The notes under the pieces are model-generated. The model saw nothing but the letters and a program-made list of their open reading frames with translations, did not search any database and was not told the DNA's origin. A stretch of 41,028 nucleotides of DNA from an uncultured Prevotellaceae bacterium (GTDB lineage: Bacteria; Bacteroidota; Bacteroidia; Bacteroidales; Bacteroidaceae): contig CALDLA010000095.1 of assembly GCA_937898415.1 (NCBI GenBank), positions 1-41,028 of the forward strand. The letters run 5' to 3'. The position numbers were made by a program, and so were the translations under genes. This document shows positions 22,922-30,983 of this stretch, piece by piece (position 1 is the first letter of the stretch; each line of letters opens with the position of its first letter).

Positions 22922-25363
22922 ATGACAAAGAAAAAGAGCAATAAACCAAAGGCCGAAAAGTCCGCCGTGAGCCTGTCGGAAACCCTCGGTTTCAACAAGC
23001 TGTTCGAGAACGAGCGTCTGAACTTCTTCCTCGGCGTCCTGCTGTTCGTTGCCTCCATCTACATGGCCCTGGCCTTCGCCTCGTTCTTCACGACGGGAGC
23101 TGCCGACCAGAGCGTTATCGAGAACCTGCGCGAGGGTGAACTGCAGAACCAGCACCATGAGTTCGCCAATTCCTGCGGCTCGCTGGGTGCCTATCTGTCG
23201 TGGTACTTCATCAAGCGCTGCTTCGGCATACCGGCATTCATGATTGCCGTGTTCCTGTTCATCACGTCGCTCCACTTGATGAAGGCCTACCGCGTCAGAC
23301 TGCTGAAGTGGTTCCTGTCGCTGATAACCATCATGATATGGGGCTCCATCACGCTGGCCAAGTTCCTGTCGCCCCTGTTCGCCGACTCGCACTTCAACCC
23401 CGGCGGCGACCACGGACGCTACATCTGCCAGCAGATAGAGGGACTCATCGGGACGCCGGGCCTGACCGCCGTGCTGGCACTGGTGGCCATCGCATTCCTG
23501 ACCTACATCAGCGCCGAGACCATCCTCGTCATCCGCAAACTGCTGAACCCCAAGAAGTTCCTTGACAAGGTAAACTTCAAGATTACCAACAACGACCCCA
23601 ACGAGCCCGTCCTCTCGTATGAGGACCAGATACAGACGCTGGAAGACCCCGAGGTGTTTGACGACCCTGAGGAGCAGACGGTGGAGTTCAACCTGACCAA
23701 CGGCAAAGCACAAGAAGTCCGCAAGTCCCATGAGACCAATGAGACCCACGAGACCTCCGACCCCGACTTCAAGGTCGAGGCCGTCAAGGACGAAGAGTCA
23801 GCTAAAGGCAAGGATCTGGTGACCGTCGGCGAACAGCAGCTGGAGCCCTACGACCCCAAACGCGACCTGGAGAACTACCACTACCCCACGCTGGATCTGC
23901 TGAAGAAGTACGACAACGACGGCAAACCCTATATCGACATGGCCGAGCAGACGGCCAACAAGAACCGCATCGTCGAGGTGCTACGCACGTTCGGCGTTGA
24001 GATTTCCACCATCAAGGCGACTGTCGGCCCCACCATCACGCTCTATGAGATAACGCTGGCACCAGGTGTCCGCATCTCGAAGGTACGCTCCCTGGAGGAC
24101 GACATCGCCCTAAGCCTCTCAGCCCTCGGCATCCGTATCATCGCACCTATTCCCGGCAAGGGAACCATCGGTATCGAGGTGCCTAACGCCAAGCCCAGCA
24201 TCGTGTCGATGGAGTCCATCCTGAACTCGAAGAAGTTCCAGGAGTCGACGATGGAACTGCCCTGTGCCATCGGCAAGACCATTACCAACGAGGTCTTCAT
24301 GTTCGACCTGGCCAAAGCACCCCACCTGCTGGTAGCCGGTGCCACGGGCCAGGGTAAGTCGGTCGGACTGAACGCCATCATCACCTCTTTATTATATAAG
24401 AAGCACCCGGCAGAGATGAAGATCGTGCTGGTGGACCCCAAGAAGGTGGAGTTCTCCATCTACAACCCGCTCATCAACCACTTCCTGGCCAAGGTTCCTG
24501 ACGAGGACTCCGACCCCATCATCACCGACGTGACCAAGGTGGTGCGCACGCTGAACTCGCTCTGCAAGGAGATGGATACCCGCTACGACCTGCTGAAACT
24601 GGCTGGGGCACGCAACATCAAGGAGTACAACAAGAAGTTCATAGAGCGCCGGCTCAACCCGCAGCACGGCCACCGTTACATGCCCTACATCGTCGTCATC
24701 ATTGACGAGTTCGGCGACCTCATCATGACTGCCGGCAAGGAGATAGAGCTCCCCATCGCCCGTATCGCACAGCTGGCACGTGCCGTCGGCATCCACATGG
24801 TGATCGCTACACAGCGCCCGACGACGACCATCATCACGGGTAACATCAAGGCCAACTTCCCCGGACGCATCGCCTTCAAGGTGTCAGCCGGTATCGACTC
24901 GAAGACCATCCTCGACCGCACGGGAGCCCAGCAGCTCATCGGCCGCGGCGACATGCTGTTCCTTGCCGGTTCCGAGCCTGTCCGCGTACAGTGTGCCTTT
25001 GTCGATACGCCCGAGGTGGAGCACATCAACGAATACATTGCTGCACAGCAGAGCTACAACATGCCGTTCGAACTGCCCGAGCCCGACATGCCGGACAGCG
25101 ACATGGGCGGCGATTCGCACGACGTGGACATGACCCACCTCGACCCGATGTTCGAGGATGCAGCCCGCCTCATCGTCATCAACCAGAGCGGCTCCACGTC
25201 ACTCATCCAGCGCAAGTTTGCCATCGGCTACAACCGCGCCGGTCGACTCATGGACCAGCTGGAGAAGGCCGGCGTCGTCGGCCCCGCCATGGGATCCAAG
25301 CCCCGCGAAGTCCTGATACAGGACGAAGTCACCCTGAACAACTTAATTAGTAACCTATCATAA
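22922..25363 (+). CDS. ftsK: DNA translocase FtsK
   Basis: This protein has 813 residues from the ATG at 22922 (MTKKKSNKP), which lies after the promoter. FtsK pumps chromosome ends through the closing septum and assists dimer resolution. There are four N-terminal membrane segments (about 33-225). A variable acidic linker follows and includes a HETNETHET repeat. The alpha/beta translocase has Walker A GATGQGKS (473-480) and Walker B VVIIDEFGDL (about 591-600). A C-terminal gamma winged helix (FAIGYNRAGRLMDQLEKAG) recognises orienting sequences. The linker is short, as is usual for Bacteroidota. The LolA-like gene follows after 9 nt. Confidence 0.95.
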   Translation: MTKKKSNKPKAEKSAVSLSETLGFNKLFENERLNFFLGVLLFVASIYMALAFASFFTTGAADQSVIENLREGELQNQHHEFANSCGSLGAYLSWYFIKRCFGIPAFMIAVFLFITSLHLMKAYRVRLLKWFLSLITIMIWGSITLAKFLSPLFADSHFNPGGDHGRYICQQIEGLIGTPGLTAVLALVAIAFLTYISAETILVIRKLLNPKKFLDKVNFKITNNDPNEPVLSYEDQIQTLEDPEVFDDPEEQTVEFNLTNGKAQEVRKSHETNETHETSDPDFKVEAVKDEESAKGKDLVTVGEQQLEPYDPKRDLENYHYPTLDLLKKYDNDGKPYIDMAEQTANKNRIVEVLRTFGVEISTIKATVGPTITLYEITLAPGVRISKVRSLEDDIALSLSALGIRIIAPIPGKGTIGIEVPNAKPSIVSMESILNSKKFQESTMELPCAIGKTITNEVFMFDLAKAPHLLVAGATGQGKSVGLNAIITSLLYKKHPAEMKIVLVDPKKVEFSIYNPLINHFLAKVPDEDSDPIITDVTKVVRTLNSLCKEMDTRYDLLKLAGARNIKEYNKKFIERRLNPQHGHRYMPYIVVIIDEFGDLIMTAGKEIELPIARIAQLARAVGIHMVIATQRPTTTIITGNIKANFPGRIAFKVSAGIDSKTILDRTGAQQLIGRGDMLFLAGSEPVRVQCAFVDTPEVEHINEYIAAQQSYNMPFELPEPDMPDSDMGGDSHDVDMTHLDPMFEDAARLIVINQSGSTSLIQRKFAIGYNRAGRLMDQLEKAGVVGPAMGSKPREVLIQDEVTLNNLISNLS

Positions 25364-25372
25364 AACGAAGAA

Positions 25373-25972
25373 ATGAATATGAAAAAGATTGTTTTGGTAA
25401 TGTCATTACTGATGGTCAGCGTCTTCACGTTCGGCCAGACAGCCAAGAGTGTACTCGACAAGACGGCAGCCGTCGTCAGTAATAAGAACGGCGTACAGGC
25501 CAACTTCACCATGACAGGCGGTATGGGCGACGTCAGCGGAACCATCGCCGTCAAGGGCCGCAAGTTCCACGCCACCACTCCCATCGCCACCATGTGGTTC
25601 GACGGAAAGACCATGTGGACCTACATGAAGAAGAACGAAGAGGTGAACATCACCACCCCCAACGAGTCACAGCTGCAGAAGATCAACCCCTACAACTTCA
25701 TTAACCTCTACAAGCAGGGCTACGACATGACGATGAGCAAGTCAGACAAGACGTACACCGTACACCTTACAGCCAAGAACTCTAACAAGATTCAGGAACT
25801 GTTCATCACCGTCGATAAGAATACGTACCACCCTACACAGGTCAAGATGCTGCAAGGCAAGAAGTGGACCGTCTTCGACATCAGCAACCTGAAGGCCCAG
25901 ACGCTGAGTGACGCCATCTTCACCTTCAACTCCAAGGACTTCCCCTCGGCTGAGGTCATCGATTTGAGATAA
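25373..25972 (+). CDS. LolA-like outer-membrane lipoprotein carrier
   Basis: This protein has 199 residues, with a signal peptide (MKKIVLVMSLLMVSVFTFG). The rest is a single beta-rich domain typical of LolA/LolB-fold proteins: KSVLDKTAAVVSNKNGVQA near the start, then FDGKTMWTYMKKNEEVNI and SDAIFTFNSKDFPSAEVIDLR at the end. Known LolA proteins carry lipoproteins from the inner to the outer membrane through the periplasm. It directly follows ftsK (9-nt gap). Whether it is the main LolA or a paralogue cannot be told from the sequence. Confidence 0.8.
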   Translation: MNMKKIVLVMSLLMVSVFTFGQTAKSVLDKTAAVVSNKNGVQANFTMTGGMGDVSGTIAVKGRKFHATTPIATMWFDGKTMWTYMKKNEEVNITTPNESQLQKINPYNFINLYKQGYDMTMSKSDKTYTVHLTAKNSNKIQELFITVDKNTYHPTQVKMLQGKKWTVFDISNLKAQTLSDAIFTFNSKDFPSAEVIDLR

Positions 25973-26036
25973 TCGACAGAACAAAGGCCACTATTCGCTG
26001 CCATTGCAAGTTTTTTTGAAGAAAAACGCCAAAAAG

Positions 26037-26068
26037 TTTGGCCACTTCAAATAAAATGTGTACCTTTG
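26037..26068 (+). promoter_or_regulatory. Promoter of the tRNA cluster
   Basis: TTTG (26037-26040), 20 nt, then TACCTTTG (26061-26068). A perfect Bacteroidota consensus, 26 nt before the first tRNA. Confidence 0.85.
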
Positions 26069-26094
26069 CACCCGCAAATCGCAAGACAGCGTAT

Positions 26095-26167
26095 GCACCC
26101 GTAGCTCAGTTGGTAGAGCACCTGACTCTTAATCAGGGTGTCCAGGGTTCGAGCCCCTGCGGGTGTA
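26095..26167 (+). tRNA. tRNA-Lys (anticodon CTT), copy 1
   Basis: A 73-nt cloverleaf. The acceptor arms are GCACCCG and CGGGTGT (G-U at the first pair), the anticodon loop is CTCTTAA within CCTGA/TCAGG, and the T loop is GGTTCGAGCCC. No CCA is encoded. Confidence 0.95.
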
Positions 26168-26172
26168 CAACA

Positions 26173-26197
26173 AGAGAGGGTGACCTCTTTTCTTTTT
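26173..26197 (+). terminator. Terminator-like hairpin between the two tRNA-Lys genes
   Basis: AGAGAGG/CCTCTTT stem with a GTGA tetraloop, followed by TCTTTTT. It may be a partial terminator or a processing signal, since the second tRNA has no visible promoter of its own. Confidence 0.5.
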
Positions 26198-26213
26198 GAA
26201 ACAAAACAAGGAT

Positions 26214-26286
26214 GCACCCGTAGCTCAGTTGGTAGAGCACCTGACTCTTAATCAGGGTGTCCAGGGTTCGAGCCCCTGCGGGTGTA
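26214..26286 (+). tRNA. tRNA-Lys (anticodon CTT), copy 2
   Basis: Identical in all 73 positions to copy 1, 46 nt downstream. Confidence 0.95.
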
Positions 26287-26301
26287 CAACATCAGAAGGT
26301 T

Positions 26302-26374
<73 letters not shown>

Positions 26375-26404
26375 CAAAGTTCAAATCACACTATCTTTAT
26401 TCAA

Positions 26405-26475
26405 GCGGGATTAGCACATCGGTAGTGCACGGGCTTCCCAAGCCTGGGAGGCGGGTTCGATTCCCGTATCCCGCT
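26405..26475 (+). tRNA. tRNA-Gly (anticodon CCC)
   Basis: A 71-nt cloverleaf. The acceptor arms are GCGGGAT and ATCCCGC, and the anticodon loop is TTCCCAA. It is followed by a T run that overlaps the end of the convergent hydrolase gene. Confidence 0.93.
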
Positions 26476-26481
26476 CTTTTT

Positions 26482-27285
26482 TTATTCCAGGTTGTAGGGA
26501 CCTGAGGGCGTCTTGCGCTTCAGGACTTCCAGTTGGATGTCCTTGCCGGCGATGATGCCGTACTCACGCAGCACAGACTCAACGGTTTTGCGGGCCAGTT
26601 CAGGATGGTTGTTCTCCTCGCTGAGGTGACAGAGCCACACATGCTTCAGCCCTTCCTTCATGTTCTCGGCAATGGCCACGCCACAGTCGCGGTTACACAG
26701 ATGGCCCGTCTTGCTTTGGATGCGCTCCTTCAAGTGCTGTGGATAAGGACCTTGCAGCAGCATCTCCAAATCATGGTTGGCCTCGATGACCAGATAGTCG
26801 GCCTTGGTGATGTAGGGGCGTATCTCATCGGTGATTTCACCCACGTCGGTGATGATACAGAAGTTGACGTCTTCGACCTCAATCTGATAACCAACATTCT
26901 CAGTAGCGTCATGGGGCACACTAAAGGGAGTTATGTGGAAACAACCTAACTGCAGGGGTTCGCCGGGCACCAGCATCCGCTTCATGTTGGCGGGCAGTTT
27001 ACGGGCTACGCAGTAGTTACGGTCAATACCGTCATGGACGTTCTTGGTCGCATAGATGGGAAGATGGTACTCATGGCTCAGGCTGCCCACCGACTTGATG
27101 TGGTCAGCATGGTCGTGAGTAATCAGCACATGATGAATGGAACTAAGGCTCAAGCCATAGTCACGGAATTGTTTCTTGAGTGTGCGTATTCCTACTCCTA
27201 TGTCAATAATCAGTCCTTCCGTTTCGGTAAACAGATAGTAGCAATTGCCGCTGCTTCCGCTACCAAAGGATATAAATTTCAGCAT
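26482..27285 (-). CDS. Metallo-beta-lactamase-fold hydrolase, YycJ/WalJ-like
   Basis: This protein has 267 residues from the ATG at 27285. The metal-binding motif THDHADH (56-62) and the later residues PHDA and DVGEITD are typical of MBL-fold hydrolases. The start LKFISFGSGSSGNCYYL is characteristic of the YycJ/WalJ subgroup, which has 5'-exonuclease activity linked to DNA repair or cell-wall control in Gram-positive bacteria. Its role in Bacteroidota is not established as far as I know. It has its own -7 box (TACTTTTG, 27304-27311 on the minus strand) and is convergent with the tRNA genes. Confidence 0.85.
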   Translation of the reverse strand: MLKFISFGSGSSGNCYYLFTETEGLIIDIGVGIRTLKKQFRDYGLSLSSIHHVLITHDHADHIKSVGSLSHEYHLPIYATKNVHDGIDRNYCVARKLPANMKRMLVPGEPLQLGCFHITPFSVPHDATENVGYQIEVEDVNFCIITDVGEITDEIRPYITKADYLVIEANHDLEMLLQGPYPQHLKERIQSKTGHLCNRDCGVAIAENMKEGLKHVWLCHLSEENNHPELARKTVESVLREYGIIAGKDIQLEVLKRKTPSGPYNLE

Positions 27286-27303
27286 TTTAGTTATTATTTT
27301 CTG

Positions 27304-27311
27304 CAAAAGTA
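27304..27311 (-). promoter_or_regulatory. -7 box of the WalJ-like gene
   Basis: TACTTTTG on the minus strand, 19 nt before the ATG at 27285. Confidence 0.55.
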
Positions 27312-27354
27312 CAAAATAATTACGAATTGCTCATGTGAATTGTGAATTATTTCC

Positions 27355-27362
27355 TACCTTTG
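27355..27362 (+). promoter_or_regulatory. -7 box of the small lipoprotein gene
   Basis: TACCTTTG on the plus strand, 21 nt before the ATG at 27384, divergent from the WalJ-like promoter. Confidence 0.6.
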
Positions 27363-27383
27363 TACTTTATTAAGATTTACGAC

Positions 27384-27836
27384 ATGAGTAAAAATGTGTT
27401 TTTGATGGTTTGCCTATGCGCCTTGACCGGATGCTACGACAACGAAGCCGACCCTAACGCCGAGATAAAGGAGTGTGCCATCGACTTTGCCGAGGCTTAC
27501 TTCAACTACGACTTCGAGAAGGCTCAGCGGTGGGTCACCCCGGAGTCGGTCAAGTGGCTGCAGTTTGCGGCATCGAACGTCAGCCAGGAGGATATCGACC
27601 TGATCAACGAGCAGGAGGATGAGGCCACGGCTGAGGTGGCAGAGTTTGAGTATGTCAACGACTCGGTGTCGGTGGTCACCGTCGAGGTGCAGTCATTCCT
27701 GCAAAAAGACAGCATCGGCAAGGCCGGGAGCATGACCGACCAGGCAACATTCCGACTGACTGTGGTAGAACGTGACGGCAAGCCCTGCGTCAGAATGGAA
27801 GGCCTACCGCGAAGTGAAAGGCAAAGTCGCGACTGA
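27384..27836 (+). CDS. Small lipoprotein of unknown function
   Basis: This protein has 150 residues from the ATG at 27384. A lipoprotein signal (VFLMVCLCALTGC, lipobox cysteine at 17) precedes a soluble domain. The pattern AIDFAEAYFNYDFEKAQRWVTPES followed by VEVQSFLQKDS resembles NTF2-like or DUF4878-type domains, but I am not certain. Its last 47 nt overlap the 3' end of the convergent outer-membrane protein gene. The promoter is divergent from the WalJ-like gene. Confidence 0.75.
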   Translation: MSKNVFLMVCLCALTGCYDNEADPNAEIKECAIDFAEAYFNYDFEKAQRWVTPESVKWLQFAASNVSQEDIDLINEQEDEATAEVAEFEYVNDSVSVVTVEVQSFLQKDSIGKAGSMTDQATFRLTVVERDGKPCVRMEGLPRSERQSRD

Positions 27837-30006
27837 GTTTCGGGTGCAGCAGCGGGAAGTGTTCCTCTTCGTCGTAGGCCGGGTTGACGGCCTTCATGCC
27901 TAAGTCGAAGCGGACGATGAAATAGTCGAAGTTGAAACGGAAGCCCAGTCCGTAGCTGGCAGCTATCTGCTCAGGCAGGTCTTTCAACCGGAACTGTCCG
28001 CCCGGCTGGTCACGATACTCGCGCAGGGTCCAGATGTTACCGGCATCGGCAAAGAGGGCTGCGTCGAGTTTCCAGAACAGGTGTGTGCGGTACTCCACGT
28101 TGAGATCGAGCTTCATGTCACCCGTCTGGTTGAGGAAGTCGATACGCCCGTCGGTACGCTTGTAACGTCCCGGTCCGATGCTCCTGACAGACCATCCGCG
28201 GAGCGAGTTGGCACCTCCCGAGAAGTAGCGTTTCTCAAAGGGCAGCAGCGTGGAGTTGCCATAGGGATAGGCAATGCCCAGCCCCACGTGGAAGACCAGC
28301 TGGTTGGCATAGTCGAACTGAATGCTACGCGTGAAGTCGATATCGCCTTTGATGTATTGCGCATAGGCAATATTGAAAATCTTGTACTGTCCCAACTCAT
28401 TGGTCTTGGCTTCAAAGAGACTGGAGAACAGCTGCAGCAGGTTGCCAGCCGTCTCGACATTGGTCTTCAGCGCCGTACGACGGTTGTTGTAGCTGAAGCC
28501 GAAGCCCACCTTGGCAATGAACAGGTCTTCATAGTTATAACGCAGGATGGCATTGCGCGATGAGACGTCATCCAAATACATCCGCTTGAAGGTTTCACTA
28601 ATCCAGGGCATCAGCACGTAGTTGATGTCAAGCAGGTCAACCTGATACTGAACCGGGGCAGCTGAAGGTACCCACCTGTAACGCCAGGCTGCCGACCAGA
28701 GACGGCGATGGAACTCAGGCCGGTCCTGAATGTCGTAGAGCAGCGACACCTCACTCGTGGCATTGACTCGCCGGCGGGTGTCGGCACTGAGGAAAGGCAG
28801 GATAAAGCGGGGGAACGTCAGTCGCGTCTCCAGACTGTATTCCAGGAAGTTCGAATTACTGTAGCCCTCCAGTCCCTCGATAGCCTCGAAAGCGCCACGC
28901 AGTTCAACAGACAGGTTCTCAGCTCCTCGAAACAGGTTGCGGTTCTGGTAGGTCAGCGTGGCGGCGGCACCGAAGTCGCCCGCCGTATTGGTGCCTTCAG
29001 GCTGGAAACTGACCGTCGACGGTTTGTTGGTCTGCAGTTGTATCCGACAGTCAAGCAGCGTCGTGTCAGGCACTTCGCGGAACTGGATGTTGGTGTACTT
29101 CACGGCACCGAGTCGTCCGAAGTGGTTATAGGTGTTCTGCAGGTCGCTGCCTGAGTAGTAGCCGTTCTCTGTAATATAGGTACTTTCCCTAAGCACCTTC
29201 TTGCGCAGGTGAATGGTACTGTCCTGCCGCGAGCCACTCTCGTAGGTCAGGTTTCTGATCTTGTATCGCTGGTGTAGCGTGTCGAGTCCCTCGCCGGTTT
29301 TGTTGGCACTCAGCACCAGCTTCAGGTTGACCTGATGCCCCGTTGTGTCGGCCTCATAGCGTACGAAGTCCTTATGGAATCGGTAGTAGCCACGGTCGTT
29401 CAGCAGTTTGGTAATGCGTTTCCGTTCGCGGTCAAGCTCCTCGACGCGGAACTGGCTGCCAGGCCTCAGAACCCAGTTCAAGGAGTCCTCCAGCCCCAGC
29501 TCATCGTTGATGACGGGGTCGGCAATCCGATACTCCAACCGGCCTATCTGGTAGGGTTGACCAGGGTAGAGCTTATAGATAGTGGAGAGTTTCTTGCCCT
29601 TCGTCCGAGTCCACAACTCCACCCTACTGTCCAGATAGCCTTTGTTGAAGAGCATCTGCTGCAGGTCGGCCACCGTCAGTCGGGCCTGAACCGAATCGTA
29701 GAGCACGGGCGGCTCACCCATGCTCTTCAGCAGGCGGTTCATCCACTTCGTGGAGTCGCGTCCCGACAGGGAATACACCCCCAACGGCAGCTTCACCAAC
29801 GAGAACCACCTGACGTTGCCCTGCTGGCGGGCATAGCTCTTAGCCTGAGCAGTACTTACGTCCTCAGGCCGCTGGTCGACAGTCACTTTCACCTTGTCCA
29901 GCAGATAGCTACCATCAGGCACGTACTTCGTCTCAGCACACGATGCCAGAAGCAGTGCCGCAAAAAAGAGGATGATTGTCTTACTTAGAATACGCAAGCC
30001 CCACAC
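27790..30006 (-). CDS. BamA/TamA-family outer-membrane protein with lipoprotein signal (TamL-like)
   Basis: This protein has 738 residues. The GTG at 30006 is the likely start, six bases after the dapA stop. The signal FFAALLLASC has a lipobox cysteine at 23. POTRA-like segments (about 25-310, with periodic V-x-V-D and Y-x-G-S patterns) are followed by a C-terminal D15-type beta-barrel. The barrel has the RYFSGGANSLRGW motif (conserved GxNSLRG-type turn) and ends in AVGLPF with a terminal phenylalanine. In Bacteroidota, lipid-modified TamA homologues (TamL) are known and assist outer-membrane protein or lipid handling. That function is assigned by family, not shown here. Confidence 0.85.
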   Translation of the reverse strand: MWGLRILSKTIILFFAALLLASCAETKYVPDGSYLLDKVKVTVDQRPEDVSTAQAKSYARQQGNVRWFSLVKLPLGVYSLSGRDSTKWMNRLLKSMGEPPVLYDSVQARLTVADLQQMLFNKGYLDSRVELWTRTKGKKLSTIYKLYPGQPYQIGRLEYRIADPVINDELGLEDSLNWVLRPGSQFRVEELDRERKRITKLLNDRGYYRFHKDFVRYEADTTGHQVNLKLVLSANKTGEGLDTLHQRYKIRNLTYESGSRQDSTIHLRKKVLRESTYITENGYYSGSDLQNTYNHFGRLGAVKYTNIQFREVPDTTLLDCRIQLQTNKPSTVSFQPEGTNTAGDFGAAATLTYQNRNLFRGAENLSVELRGAFEAIEGLEGYSNSNFLEYSLETRLTFPRFILPFLSADTRRRVNATSEVSLLYDIQDRPEFHRRLWSAAWRYRWVPSAAPVQYQVDLLDINYVLMPWISETFKRMYLDDVSSRNAILRYNYEDLFIAKVGFGFSYNNRRTALKTNVETAGNLLQLFSSLFEAKTNELGQYKIFNIAYAQYIKGDIDFTRSIQFDYANQLVFHVGLGIAYPYGNSTLLPFEKRYFSGGANSLRGWSVRSIGPGRYKRTDGRIDFLNQTGDMKLDLNVEYRTHLFWKLDAALFADAGNIWTLREYRDQPGGQFRLKDLPEQIAASYGLGFRFNFDYFIVRFDLGMKAVNPAYDEEEHFPLLHPKLSRDFAFHFAVGLPF

Positions 30007-30012
30007 CGCACA

Positions 30013-30900
30013 CTAAATCTTCAGTTCCTTGAGGATCTCCGACATGCGCTGCATATTCTTGATGCGCATGGGGACAAGCGGCAAACGAAGCACGTTCTCA
30101 ATGAACCCCATTTCGTGGAGCATAGCCTTGACGCCAGCAGGGTTGCCGTCGACGAAGAGCAGTGAGAACAAATCAGTGAAGCGGTGGTGTATCTTGCGCG
30201 CAGGGTCGTACTCGCCACGCATCTGCAGGCGAATCATCTTGGAGAATTCCTTGGGCAGTGCGTTGCCGATGACGGAGATGACACCCACGGCACCACAGCT
30301 GACCATCGGGAACGTCAGCGAGTCGTCGCCCGAGATGACGTCGAAGTCGTTGGGCTTGTTCTTGATAATCTCGTCCACCTGTTCCAGATTGCCACTGGCC
30401 TCCTTGATGGCCACGATGTTACGGCAGTCGCGGGCCAGACGCACGGTGGTCTCAGCCTTCATGTTAATGCCAGTACGACCAGGTACATTATACAAGACGA
30501 CCGGCAACTCGGTGGCTGCGGCAATCGCCTTGAAGTGCTGGTAGAGTCCCTCCTGCGAGGGCTTGTTGTAGTAGGGGCAGACGCTGAGGATACCGTCGAT
30601 ACCCTTGAAATCGCCCGTCTTGAGTTCCTCAACGATGGCTGCCGTATTATAGCCGCCACACCCCATCAGGATGGGGACGCGGGCCTGAACGATGTCAACG
30701 ACCAAGTCCTTGATGGTTTTCTTCTCCTCTGCCGTCAGCGTCGGTGTCTCGCCAGTCGTGGCTAAAATACAAAAGAAGTCGGCGCCGTTGTCCAACTGAT
30801 ACTGAACCAATCGCTTCAGTGCCTGATAGTCAACGGAGCCGTCTTCGCAGAACGGGGTAATCAGGGCAATACCCAACCCCTTGAATATGTTTTGTACCAT
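30013..30900 (-). CDS. dapA: 4-hydroxy-tetrahydrodipicolinate synthase
   Basis: This protein has 295 residues. DapA condenses pyruvate with aspartate semialdehyde on the route to lysine and diaminopimelate for peptidoglycan. The family signatures are all present: GLGIALITPF (8-17), the TTGE motif (48-51), the Schiff-base lysine K166 in AIKEASG, and the catalytic tyrosine Y137 in VLYNVPGRTG. The length is normal. A consensus promoter lies upstream. The TamL-like gene follows after six bases and is probably co-transcribed. Confidence 0.97.
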   Translation of the reverse strand: MVQNIFKGLGIALITPFCEDGSVDYQALKRLVQYQLDNGADFFCILATTGETPTLTAEEKKTIKDLVVDIVQARVPILMGCGGYNTAAIVEELKTGDFKGIDGILSVCPYYNKPSQEGLYQHFKAIAAATELPVVLYNVPGRTGINMKAETTVRLARDCRNIVAIKEASGNLEQVDEIIKNKPNDFDVISGDDSLTFPMVSCGAVGVISVIGNALPKEFSKMIRLQMRGEYDPARKIHHRFTDLFSLLFVDGNPAGVKAMLHEMGFIENVLRLPLVPMRIKNMQRMSEILKELKI

Positions 30901-30929
30901 GATGTTACCTTTTCACTCAAAATCGGTTG

Positions 30930-30960
30930 CAAAATTACACAAAAAGATTCGATTCTGCAA
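30930..30960 (-). promoter_or_regulatory. Promoter of dapA
   Basis: On the minus strand TTG (30958-30960), 20 nt, then TAATTTTG (30930-30937). Confidence 0.65.
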
Positions 30961-30983
30961 CAATTTAGCTGAAAAACATCATT

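Noticed and set aside
22819..23058. N-terminal extension of the 3'-5' exonuclease
   Set aside because: It would be antisense to the start of ftsK and cover both promoters; the ATG at 22818 gives a normal exonuclease domain.
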